Shown here piece after piece: positions 31,278 through 39,967 of a stretch of 64,000 bases of DNA; position 1 is the stretch's first letter; every line of letters starts with the position of its first letter. Both the position numbers and the translations under genes were made by a program. The DNA is taken from NCBI GenBank assembly GCA_964457685.1, contig CAYWFS010000001.1:1-64000 (forward strand), given 5' to 3'. Under the pieces are notes generated by a model. That model was not told the DNA's origin, ran no database searches, and saw nothing but the letters and a program-made list of their open reading frames with translations. Source of the DNA: UMGS1696 sp964457685. Its GTDB lineage: Bacteria; Bacillota; Clostridia; Oscillospirales; CAG-272.

Positions 31278-32363
31278 ATGAGAAACAAAACGGTATCAGC
31301 AATTCTCGCATCACTTGTTGTTGCGACTTCACTTGTGTCCTGCTCATCGGGGAAGGTTATGACCTATGGCAGTCACTCTATAAACGAAAACGAATTTACC
31401 TATTATCTTGCAACCTACAAAGGAAGCTACGCAAAGACCTATTCCGATTTTGAGAATACGGCGGAATATTTTTCGACAGTCGTTACAGATGACGGAGAAA
31501 CGGCCGAGGACGTGCTTTTCGAGTCGGTTGTACACAATGTGGAGATGACCCTGATTTGTGAGGAGCTTTTCGATGAGTACAATCTGAAGCTCTCCGACAC
31601 GATTGAGGATACAATAGACGAATACCTCGAGGATTTTGTTACCGAATATTCCGACGGAAGCCGAAATAAATTCAATGCAACACTCGGAACCTACGGTGTA
31701 AATCTCAAAATGCTGAAGAAGATTTATCTCCGTGACGAAAAAGTATCCGCTCTTTATTCCGCACTTTACGGAGATGGCGGCATTATCGGAATAAGCGACA
31801 GTGACAGACAGACTTATCTCGAAGAAAATTATGTAAGAGTACGTCATATATATGTCAATAACAAGTACGCATATTCCTATGACGAGGACGGCGTTCCCGA
31901 ATACACGGATGACGGCATAAGAAAAAAACGTGACCTTACAGACGAAGAGCTTGAAGCAAAGCAGGCACTCATAGACGCTATAGACGAGTCTCTTGCCGAC
32001 GGAGCTGACTTTGAAGAGGTGTACGAGGCTATGTCGGAGGACAAGTACTACAAGAACGGCTACTATATTTCCGAAAATATGGATTTTGTGGACGATGTTG
32101 TTGAGGGTGCGATGTCTCTCGAAATAGGTGAGAGTGTAAAGATAGAAAGCGACTACGGAACACATTACATCATGCGTCTCGAAATGGATGAAAAGCCGTG
32201 GGATGACGACAATAATGCCGACTTCTTTGAAGACTACGACAGTACTGTAGGAGAAGCTATGTTTGTAGCGTTTGTCGAGGAAAAGCTTGATGAGGTTGAA
32301 CTGAATGAAGAAGCCCTCGAAAATTATTCGATAACGGATTCTCCTGTAAATTACAGATTTTGA
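31278..32363 (+). CDS. PrsA-like parvulin-family foldase lipoprotein
   Basis: The 361-residue lipoprotein has a signal ending at Cys22 (SLVSCSS). The N-terminal SurA/PrsA-like helical part is followed by a degenerate parvulin domain: VRVRHIYVNN at about 190, an acidic linker, and SLEIGESVKIESDYGTHYI near 275. It probably assists folding of exported proteins at the outer membrane face. The parvulin catalytic residues are not clearly conserved, so it may act only as a chaperone. The protein is strongly acidic and Tyr-rich. GAGAGAG lies before the ATG. It follows mfd by 58 bases, with a TATAAT at 31244-31249 but no good -35. Confidence 0.8.
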   Translation: MRNKTVSAILASLVVATSLVSCSSGKVMTYGSHSINENEFTYYLATYKGSYAKTYSDFENTAEYFSTVVTDDGETAEDVLFESVVHNVEMTLICEELFDEYNLKLSDTIEDTIDEYLEDFVTEYSDGSRNKFNATLGTYGVNLKMLKKIYLRDEKVSALYSALYGDGGIIGISDSDRQTYLEENYVRVRHIYVNNKYAYSYDEDGVPEYTDDGIRKKRDLTDEELEAKQALIDAIDESLADGADFEEVYEAMSEDKYYKNGYYISENMDFVDDVVEGAMSLEIGESVKIESDYGTHYIMRLEMDEKPWDDDNNADFFEDYDSTVGEAMFVAFVEEKLDEVELNEEALENYSITDSPVNYRF

Positions 32364-32393
32364 CAATTAATTAACTGAAAGAAGGTAGAAACT

Positions 32394-32837
32394 ATGGCGG
32401 AAACACCGGAAATTCTGCACACCGCATTTGTTATAAAAAAAGCTTATGATTCCGTATGGGATGATATTTCCGAAAAGTTCTCGCTCACCCGTGCAGAGAT
32501 AGATGTGCTTGCTTTCATAGCCAATAACCCGCTGCTCAATACCGCAAGTAATGTTGTGGATTACAGAATGATAGCGAAAAGCCATGTTTCAAAGGCTGTA
32601 GAGCATCTTATGGAGCGTGGGTATGTGGTCGGAAACAAGGATCAAAAGGACAGACGACAGGTTCATCTTGCACTTACCGAGACGGCGGATGAGGTTGTTC
32701 GTGAGATAACAAAGCGTCAGCATGAATTCAAAAAAATGATGTGCGACGGAATAACGGAAGAAGAATTCAGAATGTTCAAAAAGGTCGCGGAAAAAATAGT
32801 AAAAAACTCCGGACTTTTAATTAACGACAAGACATAA
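32394..32837 (+). CDS. MarR-family transcriptional regulator
   Basis: The 147-residue winged-helix regulator has LTRAEIDVLAFIANNP (helices 2-3), a recognition helix around SHVSKAVEHLMERGYV and the wing DQKDRRQVHLALTE (DxRxxxxxLT motif). GAAGG lies before the ATG. It is the last gene of the rightward pth-mfd-foldase-marR group and converges with the ABC exporter operon across a shared terminator. What it controls and senses is not visible; regulation of the convergent exporters is possible but unsupported. Confidence 0.88.
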   Translation: MAETPEILHTAFVIKKAYDSVWDDISEKFSLTRAEIDVLAFIANNPLLNTASNVVDYRMIAKSHVSKAVEHLMERGYVVGNKDQKDRRQVHLALTETADEVVREITKRQHEFKKMMCDGITEEEFRMFKKVAEKIVKNSGLLINDKT

Positions 32838-32838
32838 A

Positions 32839-32887
32839 AAAATCCCACAGGATTTCGACTTATGCAATCGGAAAACTGTGGGATTTT
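32839..32887. terminator. Bidirectional terminator between marR and the ABC exporter operon
   Basis: A perfect 12-base stem, AAAATCCCACAG (32839-32850) with CTGTGGGATTTT (32876-32887), T-rich on both strands. Confidence 0.9.
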
Positions 32888-32894
32888 GATTTGT

Positions 32895-35168
32895 TTACTT
32901 TCCGGCTTTCGCTGCAATGAGCTTTTGAGCCTTGTCAAGCATACCAGAGTCCTGACGCTGTGCCATAACGAGTCTCCAGTAGAAGCCCTTGAGTTCAAGA
33001 AGCTCCTGGTGAGTACCGAACTCTACTACATGACCCTTGTCAAGCACGAGAAGTCTGTCTGCGTTGCGGAGAGTCGAGAGTCGGTGAGCAATGGCAAAGG
33101 TGGTTCTGTCCTTTGTAAGCTTGTTGATAGCGTCCTGAATGAGCTTTTCCGTTTCGGTATCGAGAGCGGCTGTAGCTTCATCGAGGATAAGAACCTTCGG
33201 GTTGTGAATAAGAGCACGGGCAATTGCAACACGCTGTCTTTCACCGCCGGAGAGTGAATAACCCTTTTCACCTACCATGGTGTTGTAGCCCTCGGGGAGG
33301 TTTACGATGAAGTCATGTGCATTAGCAAGCTTTGCGGCGGCAATAACCTCTTCGTCTGTAGCGTGAGGCTTCGCATATTTGATGTTGTCTCTTATGGAAC
33401 CGGAGAAGAGGTGAGTTTCCTGAAGAACTACGCCTATCTGAGAACGGAGTGCATTCTGTGATATATCCTTGATGTTAACTCCGTCTATCTCGATTGAACC
33501 GTCCGTTACATCATAGAGACGCATGAGGAGGTTTATAAGCGTTGTCTTACCGGAACCCGAGTGACCGACGATACCGATCATTTCGCCCTTCTTGATGTCG
33601 ATGTTGATGTTTTCGAGAACGGGGTTGTATGTATCGTAGCCGAATGTTACGTTCTTTATGCTGATGTCACCCTCGATGGAAATATCAATAGGAAGACCTA
33701 TATCCGATACTTCCGGCTGTTCCTCGAGAATTTCAAGAACCTTTCCGAGAGAGGTAAGGAACGATGAAATGTTACGGGGAATGAAGGTTATCCAAAGCAG
33801 AGGACCGTAGATGATGTTTGAGTAGGAGTTGAACTGGTGGAGGTCACCGTAGCTCATAGCACCCTTAAAGAGGAGATAGTTTCCGTAGAACAGGATGAGA
33901 TAGCTACCGAAACGTACCGCAAATCCGAGGAGCGGGAAGACAGTATCGAACAGCAGAGCATTTGATTCGGACTGCTGTGCGGAACGGTCTGTACGCTTAT
34001 GGAAGGTTGCGATTTCTCTTTCCTCGTTACCGAATGCCTTAACGACACGGATACCGTTTAAAACGTCCTGGAGGAAAAGGTTTACATGGTGTCCGAGAAC
34101 CCAGTTCTTTGTGTTACGATGCTGCATGGTTGCCCAGAACTTGTAAACAAGATAAACAACAAGCGGAATCGGAACAAATACGAACAAGCTCATCAGAGGG
34201 TTGAGTATGAGCAGGAATATAAGTGCAAGGATGAACGAAGCACCCTGAGTGAAAAGGCTGGGGAGCTGGTTCGTCATGAAGTCCTGAACGACGTTTACAT
34301 CCCCTGTGATTCTTCCCATAAGGTCACCGGTGGATTTACGCTGAATCGAGGAGACCGAGAGGGTAGAAATCTTTTCGTAGAGAAGTGTACGCATCATAAG
34401 GGTGAATTTGTTACCCGAGATTGCGGACATACGGCTTTGCAATACGCTGAGAACACGCTGAACAAGGTCTATCGAGATGATAGCGATGAATATCAGCACG
34501 AACGAACGAAGGTGGGGGTCACTGAACGAGTTTACGGGACGGATGGATTCATTTGTCAGGTAGTCGTTTACGGCGACCTTCTGAATTGCGGGGAGTACGA
34601 ACTGGATTATAAGTGAGAAAACGGATACGAACAGAGGGAAGAACAGCATGAGTCTGAGACCCTTTGTAAGTCCCCAGAGCTTCTTGTAAACTTCCTTGGT
34701 GTTTCGGCAGAACGGACAGAGCTTTGTGCCTCTGATAAAGGGACGACCGCATTTCGGACAGAATCTTTCGGGATCGTCGTTTGTTACAGGCTCTCCGGGA
34801 GCTTTTTCCTCACGTCTTTTCTTTGCAAGATCTTCGCAGGCATGGACGAGAACGGAATATCTCGGAAGATTTCGACCGCTCAGGAAACGGCATACAAGAG
34901 TTGTAATACCGTCAACCTCCGCATAGAACGAGCAGTTACCATACAGTACTTCTGTCGAGAATATACCGCACCTTGAAAGGTCGATTTCGTTTATTATCTT
35001 TCCGTTCAGTATGCAGAGTATTCTTCTGTCGGTTACCGCCGTCCAGCCGTCAACAAATTTGTCCTCGAGTACGTTGAACGGAACAACATACATAAGTTTT
35101 TCGCCTTGCTCGGCAGATGAATCATAAGCCGCTCTGTCAAGCTCCGGCAAATCGTACATCAGTTTCAT
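32895..35168 (-). CDS. ABC exporter (fused permease-ATPase) with N-terminal PH-like domain and zinc ribbon
   Basis: The 757-residue protein is built from four parts. The first is an N-terminal PH-like domain (about 30-115, GWTAVTDRRILCILNGKI). The second is a four-cysteine zinc ribbon (Cys137, 140, 151, 154). The third is a six-helix type I exporter permease (about 165-470). The last is an ATPase with GHSGSGKTTL, LSGGERQRVAIARAL, LILDEATAALD and AHRLSTLR, all catalytically intact. It lies downstream of a DUF1854 gene and a second, related exporter, so the two likely form a heterodimer. DUF1854 next to paired exporters is known from bacterial loci linked to cyanophycin metabolism; no cyanophycin gene is present here. 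Substrate unknown. Confidence 0.9.
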   Translation of the reverse strand: MKLMYDLPELDRAAYDSSAEQGEKLMYVVPFNVLEDKFVDGWTAVTDRRILCILNGKIINEIDLSRCGIFSTEVLYGNCSFYAEVDGITTLVCRFLSGRNLPRYSVLVHACEDLAKKRREEKAPGEPVTNDDPERFCPKCGRPFIRGTKLCPFCRNTKEVYKKLWGLTKGLRLMLFFPLFVSVFSLIIQFVLPAIQKVAVNDYLTNESIRPVNSFSDPHLRSFVLIFIAIISIDLVQRVLSVLQSRMSAISGNKFTLMMRTLLYEKISTLSVSSIQRKSTGDLMGRITGDVNVVQDFMTNQLPSLFTQGASFILALIFLLILNPLMSLFVFVPIPLVVYLVYKFWATMQHRNTKNWVLGHHVNLFLQDVLNGIRVVKAFGNEEREIATFHKRTDRSAQQSESNALLFDTVFPLLGFAVRFGSYLILFYGNYLLFKGAMSYGDLHQFNSYSNIIYGPLLWITFIPRNISSFLTSLGKVLEILEEQPEVSDIGLPIDISIEGDISIKNVTFGYDTYNPVLENINIDIKKGEMIGIVGHSGSGKTTLINLLMRLYDVTDGSIEIDGVNIKDISQNALRSQIGVVLQETHLFSGSIRDNIKYAKPHATDEEVIAAAKLANAHDFIVNLPEGYNTMVGEKGYSLSGGERQRVAIARALIHNPKVLILDEATAALDTETEKLIQDAINKLTKDRTTFAIAHRLSTLRNADRLLVLDKGHVVEFGTHQELLELKGFYWRLVMAQRQDSGMLDKAQKLIAAKAGK

Positions 35169-35209
35169 AATTTGACTGCCTTTCCGGATTTTTTATCTGG
35201 GTGTTGTAC

Positions 35210-35878
35210 TCAGATATAGATCTCAATGTACTTGTAGCTCAGCTTGTCGAGCTTTGAAGGATCGGGGATAACGAAGCAGTTACCGTCCATATCGGAGATG
35301 AATATTCTCATATCTTCAAGAACACGAATGTTGGAGAAGGGGTTGTTGAGAACGATGGAGGCACTTCCGGCTGTGGTGTCGGCTTCCCAGTAGGTATAAC
35401 CGAACTTTTCCTTTGAGGAGTTAATCTTCTTTATTTCGGGAGTGAAGTAGCGAACGTCAAGCTCATCGTTAATAAGCTTTACGGTGTCCTTGTCGAAATC
35501 CGCGAGATTGCGAATCATTCCGATTTCCGCACCTCTGCCCTTAATACGAGAGTCAGGCTCTCTTACCGAAAGAAATTCATTCGGGGCGGTAACGGGGAAG
35601 GAGCGGCGAATAACTACTCTTTCAAAAAATTCTTCTTCACCCTCTGCGTTGATTATCTTAAGAGAGATAAGTCCGCCGCTTGAGAGTGAAAAGTGAGAGT
35701 TTTCCGTGGTCATGTTTATGGATTCTCTGTGCTTAAACAGCTCATCCGTATCAACCTCTCCGTCTTCCTCGGCGGGAGCGTCGTTTTTCTTTTTTTCTTC
35801 AGCCTTGCTTTCGAGCTTTTTTTCTTCTGCTTTATTTGTATCCGCGGTTTTTACGGTATCTTTTTCCTTGGTTGCCAT
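35210..35878 (-). CDS. DUF1854 domain protein
   Basis: The 222-residue protein has a Lys/Glu/Ala-rich, probably disordered, N-terminal stretch of about 50 residues, followed by a DUF1854 domain (about 55-222) with RRSFPVTAPNEFLSV, EIGMIRNLADFD and RYFTPEIKKI as the recognisable core. No signal or membrane segment. It lies between two ABC exporter genes with gaps of 33 and 41 bases. This conserved sandwich suggests that it is a cytoplasmic regulator or substrate-binding partner of the exporter. Molecular function of the family is unknown. Confidence 0.85.
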   Translation of the reverse strand: MATKEKDTVKTADTNKAEEKKLESKAEEKKKNDAPAEEDGEVDTDELFKHRESINMTTENSHFSLSSGGLISLKIINAEGEEEFFERVVIRRSFPVTAPNEFLSVREPDSRIKGRGAEIGMIRNLADFDKDTVKLINDELDVRYFTPEIKKINSSKEKFGYTYWEADTTAGSASIVLNNPFSNIRVLEDMRIFISDMDGNCFVIPDPSKLDKLSYKYIEIYI

Positions 35879-35911
35879 AATATTACCTATCCTTTCATAC
35901 TGAAATCGGAC

Positions 35912-38302
35912 TTACATTCCTGCGAGAACCTTCTTCATAGCTTCTGACTGGAGCTTGTAGAGCTTATAGTAAACTCCGCCCTTTGCGAGAAGCTCATCCG
36001 GAGGACCCTCTTCTGCTATTTCACCGTTTTCGATAACAAACAGGTAGTTGCAGTCCTTGAGTGTGGAAAGTCTGTGTGCTATAGTGATACAGGTGCGTCC
36101 CTCAACAAGCTTTGAGAGAGCGTCGCCGATAAGTCTTTCGGTTTCGGTGTCCATTGCCGCAGTAGCTTCATCGAGAATGAGGATGGAGGGTGACATAAGC
36201 AATGCACGGGCGATTGAAACTCTCTGACGTTCACCGCCGGAAAGAGAACGGCTACCGGAACCGACTTCCGTTTCATAGCCCTCGGGAAGACGAACAATGA
36301 AGTCGTGAGCATTTGCAGCCTTAGCCGCAGCTATAACCTCTTCCATTGTCGCATCGGGACGAGCGTAACGGATGTTGTCGGCAATGGTTCCTCTGAACAG
36401 GAATATTTCCTGGGATACTATTGCGATATTATGTCTGATAGATGAAATGTCGATTTTCTTGAGGTCGGTTCCGTCTACCAGTATCTGACCCGAGATAGGG
36501 TCGTACATACGGGTGATAAGGTTAACTATGGTACTCTTACCGCTTCCCGTATGACCTACAAGACCGATGTTGTCGCCTGGATTGATTTTGATATTGACAT
36601 TTTTAAGAATAGGTCTGTTCGGGTTGTAATGGAACGAAACGTCCTTGAATTCGATATTTCCCTTAAATTCGGGCTTTGCTATCGCATCATGAGCGTTCAT
36701 TACATCGGGAACCATGTCAAGCACTTCAAACATTCTCTGGGCGGCATTGATTGTGTCGGTAATGAGGTTTGTAAAGGTTGAGAAGAACTGGAGAGGACCG
36801 AAGATCATTCCGATATATCCGAGATACGTCGTAAATTCACCGTAGGTCATCTCTTCGCCCATTACGGAAAGACCGCCGAAGCCCCAAATCATCTGAGAAG
36901 ACATACCGATAAGGAGGCTGACAACGGGGAATATCGTAAGGGAGGTAATGTTAACTCTGAGGTTAGCGTTAAAGAGCTTTGAGGAATACTTGTAGAAACG
37001 GTTTGTTTCCTCGGCTTCCTTTGCGAACGCTTTAACTACTCGGATACCATTTAAGGAGTCACCGAGCATGGAGTTAAGCGATGAGGAAGCTCTCCACTGC
37101 TTTGAATACATTCTCCATAGCTTGGGAAGCATTACTCTGAATATGATTATAATTATCGGAACGGGGACGAACACCATCAGCGTGAGCTTCCAGTTAAGCG
37201 AGAACAGGAAGAACGTAAGACCGACGAAGTTCAGCACGTTGATAACAAAGTTAGGTACGCCGTCTATGTAGAAGCTGCGTATCTTGTCCGCATCATAGTT
37301 TACACGGTTGATAAGACGACCGGTAGACTGGTTGTTGAAGTAAGAAAGCGAAAGACCCATTAATGCGTCAAACACATTCTGCTTCATTTTGTTGGTCATT
37401 CTCGTGGACAGCTTTGCGTTCGCACGGTTCTGAATGATGTTGACACCGAGCGATACGAGAGCAAGTCCGACAATAACCGAGAGTACGATAAAGAGCTTTT
37501 CAACCGTATGCCATTTACCGCTTGAGCTGATTACGTTGTCGTAAAGTATCTCACCGTTGATTATAGGGGAAACAAGTGAGATAGCGGAGCTTGCAAGCAT
37601 ACAAAGTAGAACGGTGATTGCCTGTGCCTTATACGGAATAAGGAATTCAAGCAGTCTCTTGACGATGGCACCCTTTTTCTGACAGTGGGTGCAGACACGG
37701 CGGTACTGATTTTCATAAACCTGACCGCATTTCGGGCATTTTGCGTTAAACTGCTCGAATATCTGGTCATCGTCGTTTATGTCCTGACCTCTCAGGAATT
37801 TGTCAACAATTTCGCAGAACGCAAAGAGCTTTTGTCTCTTGGAGTTGGTGCAGTAACCCTTGATTCTTGTTACCGCATCGCGATTCCATTCTTCTGCAAT
37901 CTTGTCTCTTTCTTCCTTTTCGAGCTTCTCCGGCATATCCGGGCGCGGAGTTTGATGCTCATAACATAGGAGACGGTTGGAGGACATACAGGTATCAACA
38001 GTCAAATCGGAATTGTATTCCATTGTGAAGCTGTCGATGTAGTTGACGAGTTCGGCGTCCGGAACTTTTCCGAAGTCGTCATAGTCACGGGAGTGCTTTT
38101 GCTTTTGCTGCGGAATGGAGTCGGGATCGGCACAGAGACGGTGAATAAGTCGTCTGCCTTTTTCGTAGACGAGCCATGCTTCACCGAAGTTTCCGTTAAG
38201 ATCGAGGTCCAGTCGCACAGCAATGGTCATATCGTCGAGCGAGAGACCGCCGTCCTTTATGGCCGCTGATGCCGCAGGGGTGAGTTTGTCAAGCGGAAGC
38301 AT
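35912..38302 (-). CDS. ABC exporter (fused permease-ATPase) with N-terminal domain and zinc ribbon
   Basis: This is an ABC exporter of about 796 residues. I use the ATG at 38302; an in-frame GTG at 38311 has AAAGG only 3 bases away, so the start is uncertain by three residues. An N-terminal domain of about 185 residues, weakly similar to that of the partner exporter, is followed by a zinc ribbon (KCPKCGQVY and VCTHCQ, about residues 190-212). Next come the permease (about 215-520) and an ATPase with GHTGSGKSTI, LSGGERQRVSIARAL and LILDEATAAMD. It is the first gene of the leftward trio. Both ATPases look competent, unlike many heterodimeric exporters with one degenerate site. Confidence 0.9.
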   Translation of the reverse strand: MLPLDKLTPAASAAIKDGGLSLDDMTIAVRLDLDLNGNFGEAWLVYEKGRRLIHRLCADPDSIPQQKQKHSRDYDDFGKVPDAELVNYIDSFTMEYNSDLTVDTCMSSNRLLCYEHQTPRPDMPEKLEKEERDKIAEEWNRDAVTRIKGYCTNSKRQKLFAFCEIVDKFLRGQDINDDDQIFEQFNAKCPKCGQVYENQYRRVCTHCQKKGAIVKRLLEFLIPYKAQAITVLLCMLASSAISLVSPIINGEILYDNVISSSGKWHTVEKLFIVLSVIVGLALVSLGVNIIQNRANAKLSTRMTNKMKQNVFDALMGLSLSYFNNQSTGRLINRVNYDADKIRSFYIDGVPNFVINVLNFVGLTFFLFSLNWKLTLMVFVPVPIIIIIFRVMLPKLWRMYSKQWRASSSLNSMLGDSLNGIRVVKAFAKEAEETNRFYKYSSKLFNANLRVNITSLTIFPVVSLLIGMSSQMIWGFGGLSVMGEEMTYGEFTTYLGYIGMIFGPLQFFSTFTNLITDTINAAQRMFEVLDMVPDVMNAHDAIAKPEFKGNIEFKDVSFHYNPNRPILKNVNIKINPGDNIGLVGHTGSGKSTIVNLITRMYDPISGQILVDGTDLKKIDISSIRHNIAIVSQEIFLFRGTIADNIRYARPDATMEEVIAAAKAANAHDFIVRLPEGYETEVGSGSRSLSGGERQRVSIARALLMSPSILILDEATAAMDTETERLIGDALSKLVEGRTCITIAHRLSTLKDCNYLFVIENGEIAEEGPPDELLAKGGVYYKLYKLQSEAMKKVLAGM

Positions 38303-38326
38303 AATAGTCACATACCTTTCTTGGGA

Positions 38327-38355
38327 ATTTTACCTGAAACGGTAATTCTTTCCAA
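38327..38355 (-). promoter_or_regulatory. Promoter of the ABC-DUF1854-ABC operon
   Basis: Minus-strand TTGGAA (38350-38355), a 17-base spacer and TAAAAT (38327-38332), about 25 bases before the start codon. Confidence 0.7.
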
Positions 38356-38365
38356 ACACATTAGT

Positions 38366-38378
38366 TGCGTTTAACGCA
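38366..38378. promoter_or_regulatory. Palindrome near the exporter promoter
   Basis: TGCGTTTAACGCA is a perfect dyad around one base, 10 bases upstream of the exporter -35. The adjacent ACGCA...TGCGT (38374-38387) offers an overlapping alternative hairpin. Candidate operator. Confidence 0.4.
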
Positions 38379-38437
38379 TTTTTGCGTGAGGAAGAGTTCC
38401 GTGTATAGTACTGTAATGTAAAATTTCATGATTATTC

Positions 38438-38466
38438 TTCACACGGAGATTGTTTTGTGCTATAAT
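38438..38466 (+). promoter_or_regulatory. Promoter of the 38671-47020 operon
   Basis: TTCACA (38438-38443), a 17-base spacer and TATAAT (38461-38466). It is the best plus-strand promoter in the region and would give a leader of about 195 bases. Confidence 0.7.
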
Positions 38467-38670
38467 AAGCTTATGCAGTAATATTCCGGTCCTACAAACA
38501 GTGAACACTATTTCATATAAAACTACCGTAATGTACAGCAATTTTATTATTAATATCGTTCACATAGTCTATTAATAATATCCTTAAATTTTACTTTTTT
38601 CAAGAGTTTTTTGAAAATTTCGTGAATTTCGTCACATGATACAAATTGTTAATAATTAATTGGTGATAAT

Positions 38671-39018
38671 ATGCAAAGAAAAACAAAGAAATGGACAAAG
38701 TGCAAGAACATTGACAGCAAAAGATATAAACGGGATTTGGCAAATTATCTCGATGGCCGCTCTCTCAAATGCGTAACCGAAAGAATAGACGGAATCGAGG
38801 AGGTTGTCGGAAAAAGCGGAGCCATAATCAAAAAAGACGACGAGCTTCTTGTTTACTCCAGTCAGGACGTGCTTATGCGTATGAAGATAGACGATCTGCA
38901 CGCATGGGAGCTTATGTCTCTTGACGGTGTGGTAATAACCGCTCACGATATTGAACACGGCGGCGAGGAACGTACCGTTATAGCGTTTTACAGCTACTGG
39001 AGACAGCTTGAGGACTGA
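38671..39018 (+). CDS. Conserved small protein of unknown function
   Basis: The 115-residue protein begins with a very basic stretch (QRKTKKWTKCK, KRYKRD), continues with a mixed alpha/beta part (VVGKSGAIIKKDDELLVYSS) and ends in ITAHDIEHGGEERTVIAFYSYWR. No signal, membrane helix or catalytic motif is visible. The ribosome site is weak (GGTG). It is the first gene of the operon that runs through the pseudouridine synthase to walRK, 7 bases before the next gene. The basic N-terminus would suit RNA or nucleic acid contact. I do not recognise it. Confidence 0.75.
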   Translation: MQRKTKKWTKCKNIDSKRYKRDLANYLDGRSLKCVTERIDGIEEVVGKSGAIIKKDDELLVYSSQDVLMRMKIDDLHAWELMSLDGVVITAHDIEHGGEERTVIAFYSYWRQLED

Positions 39019-39025
39019 TTTTTAA

Positions 39026-39967
39026 ATGGATATAGTTATAAACAACAATTATGAGGGAAAGCTTATACGAGAGGTGCTGAAAAAGGATCTCGGATATTCG
39101 ATGAACCTTATAAAAAAGCTGAAGTTTTCGCCGGACGGGATAAAGGTGAACGGAGAATGGGTTACTGTACGGTACGAGCTGAAAAGGGGAGATGTTCTCT
39201 CACTTGCAACTGAGGACAAGCCGGAGGATGTAAGCCCGTACATAATTCCCGTTGATATTCCGATAGACGTTATCTACGAGGACGAATACATGACGGTGGT
39301 GAACAAACCGTACAATATGCCGTCTCACCCGTCTCACGGACACAGAATGGATACGGTGGCAAACGCACTTGCAAATCGCTACAGCGGTACTACCTATGTT
39401 TTCCGACCCGTAAATCGCCTTGATAGAGACACAAGCGGATGTATGATAACCGCAAACACAAAGGATGCTTCCTATAAGCTCTATTCATCAATGGTAGGCG
39501 GTATGATACATAAAACCTATATAGCGGTGCTTGACTCCGTTCCTGCCGAGCGTGAGGGGACGATAGAGACGTATATGCACAGACGTGACGAGAGCATAAT
39601 AGAGCGTGAAAACTGCTCTCCCGATGCACCTGACGCAAAACCCGCCGTAACAAAATACCGTGTCATATGCGAAAAGGACGGCAAGTGTATCGTAGCGGCA
39701 TATCCGATAACGGGAAGAACACACCAGCTCAGAGTGCATTTTTCCTCGATAGGATGCCCGATAATCGGAGATACCTTGTACGGAGGAGAGGGAATAGACG
39801 CACTTATCAATCGTCATGCACTTCATTCGTGGAGAACGACCTTCCCGCACCCGAACGACGGCAGAATAATTTCAGCATATGCCGAGATACCGTCCGATAT
39901 TAAGACTCTTATCACAGCTGTCGGATTCGGAGATATAAACAAAATACTCGATGAGGTTGATATATGA
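39026..39967 (+). CDS. RluA-family pseudouridine synthase
   Basis: The 313-residue enzyme has an N-terminal S4-like RNA-binding segment (VLKKDLGYSMNLIKKLKFSP, VNGEWV) and the RluA catalytic motif RPVNRLDRDTSGCM near residue 135 with the catalytic Asp. TGRTHQLRVHFSSIGCPIIGD follows. It isomerises uridines in 23S rRNA or tRNA; the exact site cannot be assigned (RluD-like RNA targets are possible). GAGGA lies 10 bases before the ATG. Its TGA overlaps the next ATG (ATGA). Confidence 0.92.
   Translation: MDIVINNNYEGKLIREVLKKDLGYSMNLIKKLKFSPDGIKVNGEWVTVRYELKRGDVLSLATEDKPEDVSPYIIPVDIPIDVIYEDEYMTVVNKPYNMPSHPSHGHRMDTVANALANRYSGTTYVFRPVNRLDRDTSGCMITANTKDASYKLYSSMVGGMIHKTYIAVLDSVPAEREGTIETYMHRRDESIIERENCSPDAPDAKPAVTKYRVICEKDGKCIVAAYPITGRTHQLRVHFSSIGCPIIGDTLYGGEGIDALINRHALHSWRTTFPHPNDGRIISAYAEIPSDIKTLITAVGFGDINKILDEVDI

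Larger units (their letters stand above)
38312..38670. other. Divergent intergenic region between exporter and walRK operons
   Basis: The 359-base AT-rich region carries one promoter for each direction, a 13-base palindrome and a roughly 195-base leader before the plus-strand gene at 38671. I see no gene and no known riboswitch in the leader. Confidence 0.6.
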
